NCBI RefSeq assembly: GCF_000496835.1
Contig: NZ_KI543236.1
Span: 888,901 to 952,900, forward strand
Source of the DNA: Thalassobacillus devorans MSP14
GTDB lineage: Bacteria > Bacillota > Bacilli > Bacillales > Halobacillaceae
DNA length: 64,000 nt
Direction of reading: 5' to 3'
How positions within the stretch are numbered: position 1 is the first letter of the stretch; each line of letters opens with the position of its first letter. Both the position numbers and the translations under genes were made by a program. The notes under the pieces were generated by a model. The model did not search any database, was not told the origin of the DNA, and worked only from the letters and a program-made list of their open reading frames with translations. Shown here piece after piece: positions 29,079 through 37,140 of the stretch.

Positions 29079-29951
29079 ATGAAGAAAAAGTTAGTTTTTT
29101 TATTGGCATTAGTTATGCTTATGGTTTTGGGGGCCTGCAATACGAGTGAAAATGTTTCCCAGGACGAGAAGGTAAAAGCGGAAGCTAAAAAAGAGACAGA
29201 AGCTCCACAACCAGAAGATAGTGAGTGGAAGGACAAAGAAAATCAAAGTGCAGAGGAGGAAACAGAAAAAGATTCAGAGGATACTGCAACTGAAAAAGAG
29301 AAAGAAGAGGCCGAAACAAAGCCGGTGTACGAATTAGCTGGTAACTGGGCTTTTCAACCTGTAAATGGGCAGGCAAACGAGAAAGTAGTTTTGCTTACCA
29401 TTGATGATGCTCCGGATAAATACAGTGTGGAGATGGCAAAAACATTGAAACAATTAGGAGCACCAGCAATATTTTTTGTTAATGGCCATTTCTTAAATAC
29501 TCCGGAAGAAGAAGAAAAGTTAAAACGCATCCATGAAATGGGCTTCCCGATAGGAAACCATACGTTTAATCATTCCTCATTGCCTGATTTGACAAAAGAG
29601 CAGCAATATGAAGAAATCATTAAGTTGAATGATCGGGTAGAAGCAATCATAGGAGAGAGACCAGAATTTTTCCGGGCACCTTATGGCCAGAATACGGATT
29701 ATACAAAGCAGCTGGCTGAAGAAGAGGGGATGCTGGTGATGAACTGGACGTATGGTTATGACTGGGAGAAAGATTATCAGAGTGCATCTGCCATAGCCGA
29801 AATCATGGTGGAAACACCGCTGCTGACAGATGGAGCCAACCTGCTGATGCATGATCGCGAATGGACAGCAAAAGGCTTGAAAGACATTGTCACCGGCCTT
29901 GAAACTAAAGGATATGAACTTTTAGATCCAGCCTTGATCAAGCGTCCTTAA
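29079..29951 (+). CDS. Polysaccharide deacetylase lipoprotein
   Basis: 290 residues. Lipobox MVLGAC (Cys about 20), then a Glu/Lys-rich linker to about residue 85, then a NodB homology domain. Catalytic motifs are TIDDAPD (about 108), HTFNH metal ligands (about 161), RAPYG (about 199) and LLMHDRE (about 261). It is probably anchored outside the membrane and deacetylates peptidoglycan or another N-acetylated glycan. It has its own terminator. Confidence 0.88.
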   Translation: MKKKLVFLLALVMLMVLGACNTSENVSQDEKVKAEAKKETEAPQPEDSEWKDKENQSAEEETEKDSEDTATEKEKEEAETKPVYELAGNWAFQPVNGQANEKVVLLTIDDAPDKYSVEMAKTLKQLGAPAIFFVNGHFLNTPEEEEKLKRIHEMGFPIGNHTFNHSSLPDLTKEQQYEEIIKLNDRVEAIIGERPEFFRAPYGQNTDYTKQLAEEEGMLVMNWTYGYDWEKDYQSASAIAEIMVETPLLTDGANLLMHDREWTAKGLKDIVTGLETKGYELLDPALIKRP

Positions 29952-29955
29952 TATC

Positions 29956-30001
29956 AAAAATACCATCGCCAGCTAAAATTTCTGGGCGATGGTATTTTTT
30001 T
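29956..30001 (+). terminator. Terminator of the deacetylase gene
   Basis: AAAAATACCATCGCC / GGCGATGGTATTTTT with a 13-nt loop and T-run. Confidence 0.9.
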
Positions 30002-30125
30002 GATAACTATCCGAAAAAGTTAATAATGACTTTGGAAGAATTTTTTCCTTTCAGACTTGTGCCAGATTGAAATCATCTAAGTAATTCGATTCAATCGGAT
30101 ACGAAGCAATGCATTTTTATTCTAT

Positions 30126-30557
30126 TTATGAAAGTTTTCGTTTATAATAATACATAATACGTTCGTTGAATAACTGTAATTTTCCTTCTAATTTCTTCGC
30201 AAAAAATTTAGCCAGTTCATTTCCTTTGTTTTTATCTCCGTGTGTTGAAGCCTCCGGTAATGTAATTTGAATGAAGTATTGTTCATCATCTTCTGTTGTT
30301 CCTTTAGTACTTCCTACTCCAATTAGTAAATGCTGATAATTAGGATCTTTTCCTTTCAAATGCAGGTAGTTGCCGTTGTCGTCTTTTTTTTCTGTAATCA
30401 AGTAAGGAAAAGCATGACCGCTGTAGCTCCAATCGAGTTGTTCGCCGGTTTTCGAGGTTATTTCCTGATAATAATTCAGCAACTCATGTACTTCTTTCAA
30501 TGAAATCGTCTGTTGGACACTTTCTTTCACTAAATGAATAAATGCGCTTTTTCCCAT
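30126..30557 (-). CDS. DUF1885-type protein
   Basis: 143 residues, soluble, with no signal peptide. The pattern KSAFIHLV, then KTGEQLDWSYSGHAFPY, then THGDKNKGNELAKFFAKKL and LFNERIMYYY resembles the small Bacillus DUF1885 family with a known structure but no function. This match is from memory. The start at 30557 has AGGAG 8 nt upstream; upstream in-frame codons overlap that site. Confidence 0.7.
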   Translation of the reverse strand: MGKSAFIHLVKESVQQTISLKEVHELLNYYQEITSKTGEQLDWSYSGHAFPYLITEKKDDNGNYLHLKGKDPNYQHLLIGVGSTKGTTEDDEQYFIQITLPEASTHGDKNKGNELAKFFAKKLEGKLQLFNERIMYYYKRKLS

Positions 30558-30694
30558 TTTTCCAACTCCTGTCATAAGTTTCTGCTTTTATGTTAGCACT
30601 TTCATCGTCTCCAGCTCAATAACATTTGTCACGTTTGAGGTAACTTTATGATGTAAAAAAGCCGAAAAGGCTTAATAATAAAAGGAGGAAAACT

Positions 30695-30994
30695 ATGTAT
30701 ATGGAAAAATTGTATGATGAAATGGAACAGTCTAATGTCAGGTTTGTAGGATTCACTACTCAGGAAGGAAGGTATGACTTCGGTATTATCTATACCAGTC
30801 AATTTTTCGGAAAACCGTTGATTGTGTGCATGCAGACCGGACAATCTGCATTGTTCGACAGCGCAGACGTTAAAGATTTGGATTTCCTGCAAAAAAAATT
30901 CCGCCTTCCTAACAAGAGTGTAGCAGTAGATTTAGCGGCCTTTCTCGACGAAGTTGTACCTCCGGCAGAATTGATGGAAGCATCTTACGAGTGA
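30695..30994 (+). CDS. DUF3055/SAV0927-like cytosolic protein
   Basis: 99 residues. The core VRFVGFTTQEGRYDFGIIYT and FFGKPLIVCMQTGQSALF matches what I recall of the DUF3055 family of Firmicute cytosolic proteins, whose role is unknown. A clear AAAGGAGG precedes the ATG. A small hairpin (AAGCCGAAAAGGCTT, 30660-30675) lies just upstream. The SR1 locus follows. Confidence 0.68.
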   Translation: MYMEKLYDEMEQSNVRFVGFTTQEGRYDFGIIYTSQFFGKPLIVCMQTGQSALFDSADVKDLDFLQKKFRLPNKSVAVDLAAFLDEVVPPAELMEASYE

Positions 30995-31046
30995 TATTGA
31001 CCCCAGTTCGTTTACAGGATGAATATATTAGGAGAAGAAATATTAA

Positions 31047-31057
31047 TGTGACATACT
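31047..31057 (+). promoter_or_regulatory. Upstream CcpN operator of SR1
   Basis: TGTGACATACT matches the CcpN consensus TRTGHYATAYW at all positions. It is 32 bp (about three helical turns) from the second site and upstream of the -35. Confidence 0.8.
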
Positions 31058-31065
31058 TTTTAGGC

Positions 31066-31094
31066 TTGATTTTTGAATTGTGTCATATTAAAAT
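31066..31094 (+). promoter_or_regulatory. SR1 promoter
   Basis: TTGATT (31066-31071), 17 bp, TAAAAT (31089-31094). Transcription should begin near 31101. The second CcpN operator covers the spacer and the first base of the -10. Confidence 0.8.
31079..31089 (+). promoter_or_regulatory. Core-promoter CcpN operator of SR1
   Basis: TGTGTCATATT is a full match to TRTGHYATAYW. It lies inside the promoter, where CcpN bound to RNA polymerase would block escape. Confidence 0.8.
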
Positions 31095-31106
31095 AAGAAC
31101 ATAACC

Positions 31107-31120
31107 TGAAAACGATTACA
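31107..31120 (+). promoter_or_regulatory. CcpA (cre) site at the start of SR1
   Basis: TGAAAACGATTACA matches the cre consensus TGWAANCGNTNWCA at every position. It covers about +7 to +20, a roadblock position. CcpA contributes mildly to SR1 repression in B. subtilis. Confidence 0.8.
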
Positions 31121-31150
31121 AAAATTCTTGTAAAGGAGCTGGATGTACAG

Positions 31151-31264
31151 ATGGGTACAATTGTATGCCAAGATTGCCAAAGAATTATTGAACATTATGA
31201 GGATGAGAAGGTTTCAACTCTTTATAGTACTTGTCCGTCATGCAACCCGAAAGAGAAAAAATAA
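31151..31264 (+). CDS. sr1P: GapA-binding peptide SR1P
   Basis: 37 residues starting MGTIVCQDCQRIIEHYEDEK, with a second Cys pair in TCPSCNPKEKK. The Cys-x-x-Cys pairs and the start match SR1P, the peptide encoded in the SR1 small RNA of Bacillus. SR1P binds the glycolytic enzyme GapA and stabilises its operon mRNA. AAAGGAG lies 12 nt before the ATG. A CcpN-type operator pair, a cre site and a terminator frame it. The ORF is short but the identification is strong from sequence and context. Confidence 0.9.
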   Translation: MGTIVCQDCQRIIEHYEDEKVSTLYSTCPSCNPKEKK

Positions 31265-31280
31265 ATTAGTGTGACATAAT

Positions 31281-31318
31281 GAACCCCACCGGAAGAAGAT
31301 CCGGTGGGGTTCTTTTTT
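31281..31318 (+). terminator. SR1 terminator
   Basis: Perfect 12-bp stem GAACCCCACCGG / CCGGTGGGGTTC, loop AAGAAGAT, then seven Ts. A near-match to a CcpN site (TGTGACATAAT, 31270-31280) abuts its 5' side. Confidence 0.93.
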
Positions 31319-31332
31319 TAAAAATGGTATAG

Positions 31333-32802
31333 CTATTTAAAGGCCCGATGCTCTTTTATGACACGGATGGTTTCAAGCGATTCATCCTCTGGCCCCTGTA
31401 CAGGCAGCCCTGCTTCCAGGTTTTCCTGTATATAGGCCACATTCTCTTTTGTAATGATTTCGCCTGGAATAAAGATCGGAATTCCTGGCGGATAGATCAT
31501 CAGTGATTCGGCGCTGATCCGTCCGATACCTTCGTCAAGAGCAACCACTTCAGTCTCCGAATAAAAGGCTTCCCTTGGCGATAAAGAAAGCAATGGGATT
31601 TCCGGTACTTTAACCTTGATCTCCTCATTCGCTTTCAGGACAGGGCGGCTGGATGCCAACTCTCTCAACGCATGTACCAGTACATCGGTCTCTTCTATTG
31701 AATCTCCTGGTGTTATTAGGCAGAGAATATTATATAAATCCGATAATTCGACTTCCAGGTTGTAATTCCGGCGCAGCCATACTTCAACATCATAACCTGT
31801 CAATCCCAACTCTTTTACAGAAATAATCAGCTTGGTAGGGTCATAATCGAAGGTGGCATCACTGCCGAGAATTTCTTTTCCCACGCAATAAAGGCCGGGC
31901 AGTTGATTGATTGCCTTGCGGGTACGTTCTGCCAGGATGATCGTCTGGTCAATCATCGCTTTTCCTTTTACAGCTAATTGCCGTCGTGCAGTATCCAGGG
32001 AGGCAAGCAGCAGGTAGGATGTTGAGGTAGTGGTCAACATGGACAATACTGCCTGAACGCGTTCATGGGACACCAGGCCTTCTTTTAAATTTAATACGGA
32101 ACTCTGTGTCATCGAGCCGCCAAGCTTATGGACACTTGTTGCAGCCAGGTCAGCTTCTGCCTGCATGGCCGATAATGGGAGCTCATCATGAAAGTGAATA
32201 TGGACACCATGTGCCTCATCTACTAGAACAGGTACGTCATAGGCATGTGCTACCTCTACAATTTTGCTTAAATCAGCAGCAATGCCGAAATAAGTAGGGT
32301 TGATAACGAGTACTCCTTTAGCGTCAGGGTGGGCTTCAAGCGCCCGGTTTACCGCCTCTGGCGTGATCCCGTGGGAAATACCTAACTGTTCATCCAGCTC
32401 AGGGTGAATGAAAATCGGGGTCGCACCTGAAAAAATGATCGCAGTGGTGACCGATTTATGAACGTTTCTTGGTACAATGATTTTATCTCCAGGATGGCAG
32501 ACGCTCATAACCATGGTCATGATCGCCCCGCTGGTTCCTTGAACAGAGAAAAATGTATAATCAGCCCCGAACGCTTCAGCTGCAAGGTCCTGTGCTTCTT
32601 TGATGATGCCTTGCGGATGATGCAGATCATCCAATGGCTCGATATTGATCAGATCGATGGATAGAGCATTGTCACCGATAAACTGACGGAACGCTTCATC
32701 CATTCCTTTTCCTTTTTTATGTCCGGGAATATGAAATTGGATCGGGTTCTTTTCCGTGTGTGCTAACAAACCCGAAAACAATGGAGTTTTGTCTTGAGAC
32801 AA
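31333..32802 (-). CDS. speA: Basic amino acid (arginine/lysine) decarboxylase SpeA
   Basis: 489 residues of a PLP-dependent Orn/Lys/Arg decarboxylase of the short Gram-positive type. Landmarks are HIPGHKKGKG (about 23), VDEAHGVHIHFHDELP (about 195), the PLP lysine in TSVHKLGGSMTQSS (about 227) and the C-terminal domain with IYPPGIPIFIPGE. In B. subtilis SpeA makes agmatine for polyamine synthesis, and the gene lies beside sr1 as here. The TTG start follows AGAGGTG. It is convergent with SR1. Confidence 0.9.
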   Translation of the reverse strand: MSQDKTPLFSGLLAHTEKNPIQFHIPGHKKGKGMDEAFRQFIGDNALSIDLINIEPLDDLHHPQGIIKEAQDLAAEAFGADYTFFSVQGTSGAIMTMVMSVCHPGDKIIVPRNVHKSVTTAIIFSGATPIFIHPELDEQLGISHGITPEAVNRALEAHPDAKGVLVINPTYFGIAADLSKIVEVAHAYDVPVLVDEAHGVHIHFHDELPLSAMQAEADLAATSVHKLGGSMTQSSVLNLKEGLVSHERVQAVLSMLTTTSTSYLLLASLDTARRQLAVKGKAMIDQTIILAERTRKAINQLPGLYCVGKEILGSDATFDYDPTKLIISVKELGLTGYDVEVWLRRNYNLEVELSDLYNILCLITPGDSIEETDVLVHALRELASSRPVLKANEEIKVKVPEIPLLSLSPREAFYSETEVVALDEGIGRISAESLMIYPPGIPIFIPGEIITKENVAYIQENLEAGLPVQGPEDESLETIRVIKEHRAFK

Positions 32803-32946
32803 TCGCTACACCTCTTCATGAATTCGTATAAAACATTTGAATTATAGCAGATGCGGGGCAATGTGGCTAGCGTTTTTGCGGATATGGATATTAGTTGAAG
32901 CTGTATAGAGCTGTCATGATAGAATGTAAAAAAAGGAGGAGAATAA

Positions 32947-33906
32947 ATGAATTGGGAAACAAGGGTCACAGATTTACTGGGAATTACATATCCGATCATC
33001 CAGGGCGGATTAGCACATCTCGCATACGCTGATCTTGCTGCAGCTGTTTCAGAGGCAGGTGGTCTGGGGCAGATCACTGCCATGAGTATGGAAGGGCCGG
33101 GACAGCTTACCGAGGAAATCCGGCGCGTCAAAAAGCTGACCGATCAACCATTTGGGGTCAATTTTGCCATCGGCCAGCACGGCAGGCCATTTGAGCGTAT
33201 GGTACAGGTTGCTATCGATGAAGAGGTACCAGTTATTTCAGTAACAGGAGGGAACCCGAAGCCGGTACTCGAAATGGTGGAGGGCACCTCGATAAAAAAA
33301 TTAGTGCTTGTCGCTGCCAGAAGACAGGCAGAGAAAGCAGAAGAGCTCGGCGCAGATGCCGTCATGGTCGTTGGTCATGAGGGGGGAGGACATATCGGCC
33401 GGGATGACATCGGGACGTTTGTACTTACTCCTCAAGTCGTGGATGCCGTAAACATTCCTGTCATTGCTTCCGGAGGCATTGGCGACGGCCGCGGCCTGAT
33501 GGCTGCTTTAAGCCTTGGAGCGGAAGGAATTGAAATGGGCACGAGATTTATTGCTACAAAAGAATGTATCCATGCCCACGAAAAGTATAAGCAGGCATTG
33601 GTGGAAGCGGATGAGATGAGTACCACCGTGATAAAAAAATCTTTGAAAGCACCAGCGAGAGCCCTGAAAAATAAATGGACCGATGAAATTCTTCAATTAG
33701 AAACAGGCAGCCCAGGCTATGAAGGTTTGAAAACTTATATCAGCGGGGAAGCGAATAAGCGATATATTTATCAAGGCGAAATAGATAATGGTTTTGCCTG
33801 GGCTGGCCAGGTGGCAGGCAGAATAAAGGATGTGCCTTCCGTGCAAACTTTATTTACAGGTATGATTACGGAAGCAGAGGAAATCAGGAACGAGTGGAGC
33901 CAGTGA
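32947..33906 (+). CDS. Nitronate monooxygenase family flavoprotein
   Basis: 319 residues with an FMN-dependent TIM-barrel of the NMO/2-nitropropane dioxygenase family, related to FabK. Visible motifs are YPIIQGGLAHLA (residues 15-26), GVNFAIG (about 73), VVGHEGGGHIGRDD (about 142) and PVIASGGIGDGRGLMAAL with GAEGIEMGTRF (about 175-205), which bind FMN phosphate. It would oxidise alkyl nitronates or act as an enoyl reductase. RBS AAAGGAGG. yktA follows 18 bp later, so they may be co-transcribed. Confidence 0.88.
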   Translation: MNWETRVTDLLGITYPIIQGGLAHLAYADLAAAVSEAGGLGQITAMSMEGPGQLTEEIRRVKKLTDQPFGVNFAIGQHGRPFERMVQVAIDEEVPVISVTGGNPKPVLEMVEGTSIKKLVLVAARRQAEKAEELGADAVMVVGHEGGGHIGRDDIGTFVLTPQVVDAVNIPVIASGGIGDGRGLMAALSLGAEGIEMGTRFIATKECIHAHEKYKQALVEADEMSTTVIKKSLKAPARALKNKWTDEILQLETGSPGYEGLKTYISGEANKRYIYQGEIDNGFAWAGQVAGRIKDVPSVQTLFTGMITEAEEIRNEWSQ

Positions 33907-33924
33907 ACGAAAGGAGTCATGAAC

Positions 33925-34194
33925 ATGAATTATACCTATCCAATTGACGAAACGTGGTCGAAACAGGAAATCATCGATGTTGTCAATTTTTATTCATTAG
34001 TGGAACAGGCGTATGAGAAAAGTGTAAAGCGCGATGAGTTGATGCTTGCCTATACCAGGTTCAAACAGATTGTCCCTTCCAAAAGTGAAGAAAAACAATT
34101 ATGCGGCAAGTTCGAGAAAGAATCCGGCTACTCCTGTTACCGGACCGTGAAAAAAGCGAGAGAAATGGCAAACGGTGATAAGGTAAGTATGTAA
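33925..34194 (+). CDS. yktA: UPF0223 family protein YktA
   Basis: 89 residues. The start YTYPIDETWSKQEIIDVVNFYSL and the end ESGYSCYRTVKKARE match UPF0223 (YktA). It is cytosolic and of unknown function. ATG 33925 is 8 nt from AAAGGAG; an ATG at 33919 is only 2 nt away. It is convergent with yktB, as in B. subtilis. Confidence 0.87.
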   Translation: MNYTYPIDETWSKQEIIDVVNFYSLVEQAYEKSVKRDELMLAYTRFKQIVPSKSEEKQLCGKFEKESGYSCYRTVKKAREMANGDKVSM

Positions 34195-34212
34195 TTCTAC
34201 TCCTTTATCTAA

Positions 34213-34260
34213 TAAAAAAGTCTGACCCTATCCACACTGGTTTCAGGGTCAGACTTTTTT
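34213..34260. terminator. Bidirectional terminator between yktA and yktB
   Basis: AAAAAAGTCTGACCCT / AGGGTCAGACTTTTTT, a perfect 16-bp stem symmetrical in A and T runs. Confidence 0.92.
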
Positions 34261-34285
34261 GTACTTTAACTTTAATGTGGTAATT

Positions 34286-34918
34286 TCAGGCCTGTTTTGC
34301 CATGCGATAAAGGGGCTCCAGAGTTTCGAAGGCGCCTTTGCATCGAGCAAGAAATTTATCGGGGTTTTTCAAAACAGGATCATTACGATCAATGTTCAGC
34401 CCGCAAAGCAGCTCAGCTTTTTTTACATTTTCCAGGCGATCAACCATTTCACTGAACTTTTCTTCCGTCAGATCTTTTTGAGAAATCGCCTCTGGTTTCA
34501 TATGATCGATCGACCAGACGAAGTCTTCAGGTATTTCTTTTTGGATTTGATTGTCTTCTTTCTTGATGGCTTTTGCAAAGTCCTGTTTCACTGGACTCTC
34601 ATAAATGACAGCGAACCAGGCGAACACATGCGTTTCCCATAATCCGATTTGAAAATGGGGAAGTTTTTTGTAACCACGGTTGCTGTTGGCGAGGGCGGCC
34701 CATGTATCATTAGGCGGGTTTTTGGTACGTCTTGCATGTTTCGCGACATGGACGAACATTTCATCTCCGGTCAATGCAGTAAGGTCGGGAGCCAGTTCCG
34801 TAGCTATCGCCTCGAGCTTCGGGGAAACCTGGGATTTCAAAACCTCCATACGTTCATCCAGACCGGGAATGCTGAAAACGTCAAAGTCTTTTTCTGTGAA
34901 ACCATTGAATTGTTCCAT
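34286..34918 (-). CDS. yktB: UPF0637 family protein YktB
   Basis: 210 residues of UPF0637, a single-domain soluble protein. Recognisable segments are [13 protein letters not shown] (residues 12-24), [19 protein letters not shown] and [19 protein letters not shown]. Its structure class is known but its function is not. RBS AGGAG lies 10 nt before the ATG. It faces yktA across a shared terminator. Confidence 0.88.
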   Translation of the reverse strand: MEQFNGFTEKDFDVFSIPGLDERMEVLKSQVSPKLEAIATELAPDLTALTGDEMFVHVAKHARRTKNPPNDTWAALANSNRGYKKLPHFQIGLWETHVFAWFAVIYESPVKQDFAKAIKKEDNQIQKEIPEDFVWSIDHMKPEAISQKDLTEEKFSEMVDRLENVKKAELLCGLNIDRNDPVLKNPDKFLARCKGAFETLEPLYRMAKQA

Positions 34919-35109
34919 TTATCATCAACTCCTAATCGTTCTGCTAGTAGAAAGTTTACCATAGTATGATTCATCTTCTAAATAATACGTTCTTTTGGTT
35001 TGAAACGCTGAAATTTTGGTTAAATAAAAGTAATAAAAACACATACCGAACCACCGAACTGCTCATATAAATAGACAAACGAGGGTTTATATAAGGGAGG
35101 GAAGAGCAG

Positions 35110-35298
35110 ATGAAGCGTGTAATGGAAGCATTAAGGCGCCGTGAGGCTGAAGAGAGACTCCCCGTCATCCGATTGGAAATAGATTACGAATTGATGACGT
35201 TATATGATGCGATGATGGAGGAAGATGAAGAGCAGATAGCCAATAGTAAACAACGCTTGAATGAGTTGCGTACCGAACTTATCCAATGGATGGCATGA
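35110..35298 (+). CDS. Small charged protein between yktB and yktC (YkzI-like?)
   Basis: 62 residues, very rich in Glu and Arg and probably helical (MKRVMEALRRREAEERLP...). An excellent RBS (AAGGGAGGG) and a terminator bracket it. Its location matches the small ykzI gene of B. subtilis, and I link it to that family only tentatively. Its function is unknown. Confidence 0.62.
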   Translation: MKRVMEALRRREAEERLPVIRLEIDYELMTLYDAMMEEDEEQIANSKQRLNELRTELIQWMA

Positions 35299-35300
35299 AT

Positions 35301-35328
35301 AGAGCAGCTGATAAGTTGCTCTTTTTTT
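35301..35328 (+). terminator. Terminator of the 35110 gene
   Basis: AGAGCA / TGCTCT with a 10-nt loop and a T-run. Confidence 0.75.
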
Positions 35329-35445
35329 GTATATAATGAAATGAAGGTATTGTTTTAACTGGTTCCAGAGCGTGAAACCTGTTAAAAACTCTGTTAGGCT
35401 GAAACTATACAACAACTACGTATTTATGTAAAAGGGGTTCTCGTC

Positions 35446-36252
35446 ATGGAAAAACAAGCAAGACAGCAGATTTTCGAACAGGCAAAAGCCTGGGTACTTG
35501 AAGCGGGTGAGCAAATCAGAAAGAAGATGGAACAGCCGTTTAAAATTGAAACGAAATCAAACCCGAATGATCTGGTTACAGAATTGGATAAGGAGACAGA
35601 AAAGTTTTTTGTAGAAAAAATACGCAATCATTATCCGCAACACCAGTTATTCGGGGAAGAAGGATTCGGTGATGATATCAAAACCCTCGATGGGACTGTA
35701 TGGATTGTCGATCCGATTGATGGAACGATGAATTTCGTTCATCAAAAAAGGAACTTCGCTATTTCTATTGGAATATACTACGATGGCATCGGAGAAATCG
35801 GGCTGATTTATGATGTCATGGCCGATGTGCTTTATACAGCTATAAAGGGTGAAGGTGCATACAAAAATGATAAGCCATTAAAAAGACTGGAAGAGCCACA
35901 GGAATTGGAAAAATCAATTCTTGCCATCAATTCCTTTTGGGCACTCCGTAATAAACGAGTAGGTGAAGAAGGGATCCATCGATTGGTGGAAAAAGTAAGA
36001 GGCACCCGTTCCTTTGGTTCCGCTGCTCTGGAATTTGCTTTTGTCGCCGAAGGGATCATTGATGGATATTTGACGATGAGCCTGATGCCGTGGGATATCG
36101 CAGCGGGGATTGTCATAGTGGAAGAAGTCGGAGGTATCACTACACAGGCAGATGGTCAGCCGGTCAATATGCTGGAGAAAAATTCGATTCTGACTTCCCA
36201 CAGGGACATCCATCAGGAAATCGTCAGTGAATATGTGGAATTAAAAATATAG
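35446..36252 (+). CDS. yktC: Inositol monophosphatase family protein YktC
   Basis: 268 residues of a Mg-dependent, Li-sensitive phosphatase family. Metal ligands are in LFGEEGFGDD (about residue 68), WIVDPIDGTMNFVH (about 87) and the C-terminal LMPWDIAAGIVIVEEVGG (about 209). It hydrolyses inositol-1-phosphate or related sugar phosphates, possibly also PAP. RBS AAAAGGGG. The locus matches B. subtilis yktC (suhB-like). Confidence 0.92.
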   Translation: MEKQARQQIFEQAKAWVLEAGEQIRKKMEQPFKIETKSNPNDLVTELDKETEKFFVEKIRNHYPQHQLFGEEGFGDDIKTLDGTVWIVDPIDGTMNFVHQKRNFAISIGIYYDGIGEIGLIYDVMADVLYTAIKGEGAYKNDKPLKRLEEPQELEKSILAINSFWALRNKRVGEEGIHRLVEKVRGTRSFGSAALEFAFVAEGIIDGYLTMSLMPWDIAAGIVIVEEVGGITTQADGQPVNMLEKNSILTSHRDIHQEIVSEYVELKI

Positions 36253-36274
36253 TGACATCCGTGCTTGTAACTAG

Positions 36275-36314
36275 AAAAAGCTTGTAGAGAGACTTTGTTT
36301 CTACAAGCTTTTTT
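36275..36314 (+). terminator. Terminator of yktC
   Basis: AAAAGCTTGTAGA / TCTACAAGCTTTT followed by TTT. Confidence 0.9.
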
Positions 36315-36382
36315 GTGTTTTTCGTGAGAAAATGTTCGCATTACAAAAGTTTTTTTCCTGCTCGCTCTCCTCTGAAAATAAT

Positions 36383-36409
36383 AAAAAAGCTGCCGCAAAA
36401 AGCGACAGC
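36383..36409 (-). terminator. Terminator of ylaF
   Basis: On the minus strand GCTGTCGC, loop TTTTT, GCGGCAGC, then six Ts. Confidence 0.82.
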
Positions 36410-36420
36410 ACCATGAAATT

Positions 36421-36591
36421 TCACGATCGTTTTCTTTTTCCTGCAATCCCAAATCCCATAATAGCAAAGCCGAGAAGCAGAAAAAATCCTGCCAGCCAAA
36501 AGTTCCTCAATCCTAATGCAAATCCTACAAAAACGAAACAAAGGATAGCTAAAAAAGCGACGAACATCCTTTTCCAGTCTATTTTATTCAT
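36421..36591 (-). CDS. ylaF: Two-helix membrane protein YlaF (DUF5325)
   Basis: 56 residues, easily missed because of its length. It begins MNKIDWKRMFVAFLAILCF and has two hydrophobic helices (about 8-25 and 30-49) with a basic tail GKRKRS. AGAGGTGA lies 5 nt before the ATG and a terminator follows. It matches the size, layout and position of B. subtilis ylaF. Its function is unknown. In B. subtilis typA (ylaG) follows between ylaF and ylaH; it is absent here. Confidence 0.82.
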   Translation of the reverse strand: MNKIDWKRMFVAFLAILCFVFVGFALGLRNFWLAGFFLLLGFAIMGFGIAGKRKRS

Positions 36592-36744
36592 TCCAATCAC
36601 CTCTTTTATATGTACCTAACCAGTATAGCGGACATTTCCTTTATTGAAAATGGTTGAATCAACAATGAAATCCTGAGATTTTCCTGTAGCGCCATTGCTT
36701 ATTGTTTAGTATCATGGAGACAAGAGAGAACAAGGGGGAACATC

Positions 36745-37122
36745 ATGAACGAGGAAAATATGTTGAACGTACCCAATGATCTTTGGCCAATTGCAGATAT
36801 GTTCTTCCAAGGGCTGGGTGCAGAAGTGAATATGAATAATGAAGATGAAGTGGCCTTGTTATTCCGTGGCTTCTTTTTATTGTATTTGACAGTCGTCGCT
36901 CTTGCTATTATTACCTTCAAACTTGGTTTCGCCAGAAAACTGCCATTATTACAGAATATCATCGTCTATGGCGTCTTAGTAGTCGGTACTTTCTTTTTAA
37001 CGCTTATTTTAGGATTGAACTTGCCAATTGCTGAAAGTCTGCTGGCATCCGCTATTGTATTGGGGATCTATCGTATCCGTCTCCACAGGGAACGGGAGTC
37101 CAGAAACGAGAGTTCATCATAA
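36745..37122 (+). CDS. ylaH: YlaH-like membrane protein
   Basis: 125 residues. A soluble N-terminus is followed by three hydrophobic helices (about 46-66, 72-90, 93-112; LLYLTVVALAIITFKLGF, IIVYGVLVVGTFFLTLIL) and a basic C-terminal tail. It matches YlaH in length and order. Its function is unknown. RBS AAGGGGG. A small gene follows 18 bp downstream. Confidence 0.83.
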   Translation: MNEENMLNVPNDLWPIADMFFQGLGAEVNMNNEDEVALLFRGFFLLYLTVVALAIITFKLGFARKLPLLQNIIVYGVLVVGTFFLTLILGLNLPIAESLLASAIVLGIYRIRLHRERESRNESSS

Positions 37123-37140
37123 TAAGGAGAGGTGAAGCGT

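Larger units (their letters stand above)
31101..31318 (+). ncRNA. sr1: SR1 dual-function small RNA
   Basis: The predicted transcript from the promoter above to the terminator is about 218 nt, close to the 205 nt of B. subtilis SR1. That RNA base-pairs with ahrC mRNA and encodes the SR1P peptide. Position also agrees: between pdhABCD and speA. The start point is inferred from promoter spacing. Confidence 0.8.

Noticed and set aside
36332-36619. 95-codon plus-strand ORF covering ylaF
   Set aside because: The minus strand encodes the two-helix protein YlaF with a good ribosome binding site and terminator. The plus-strand frame has none.
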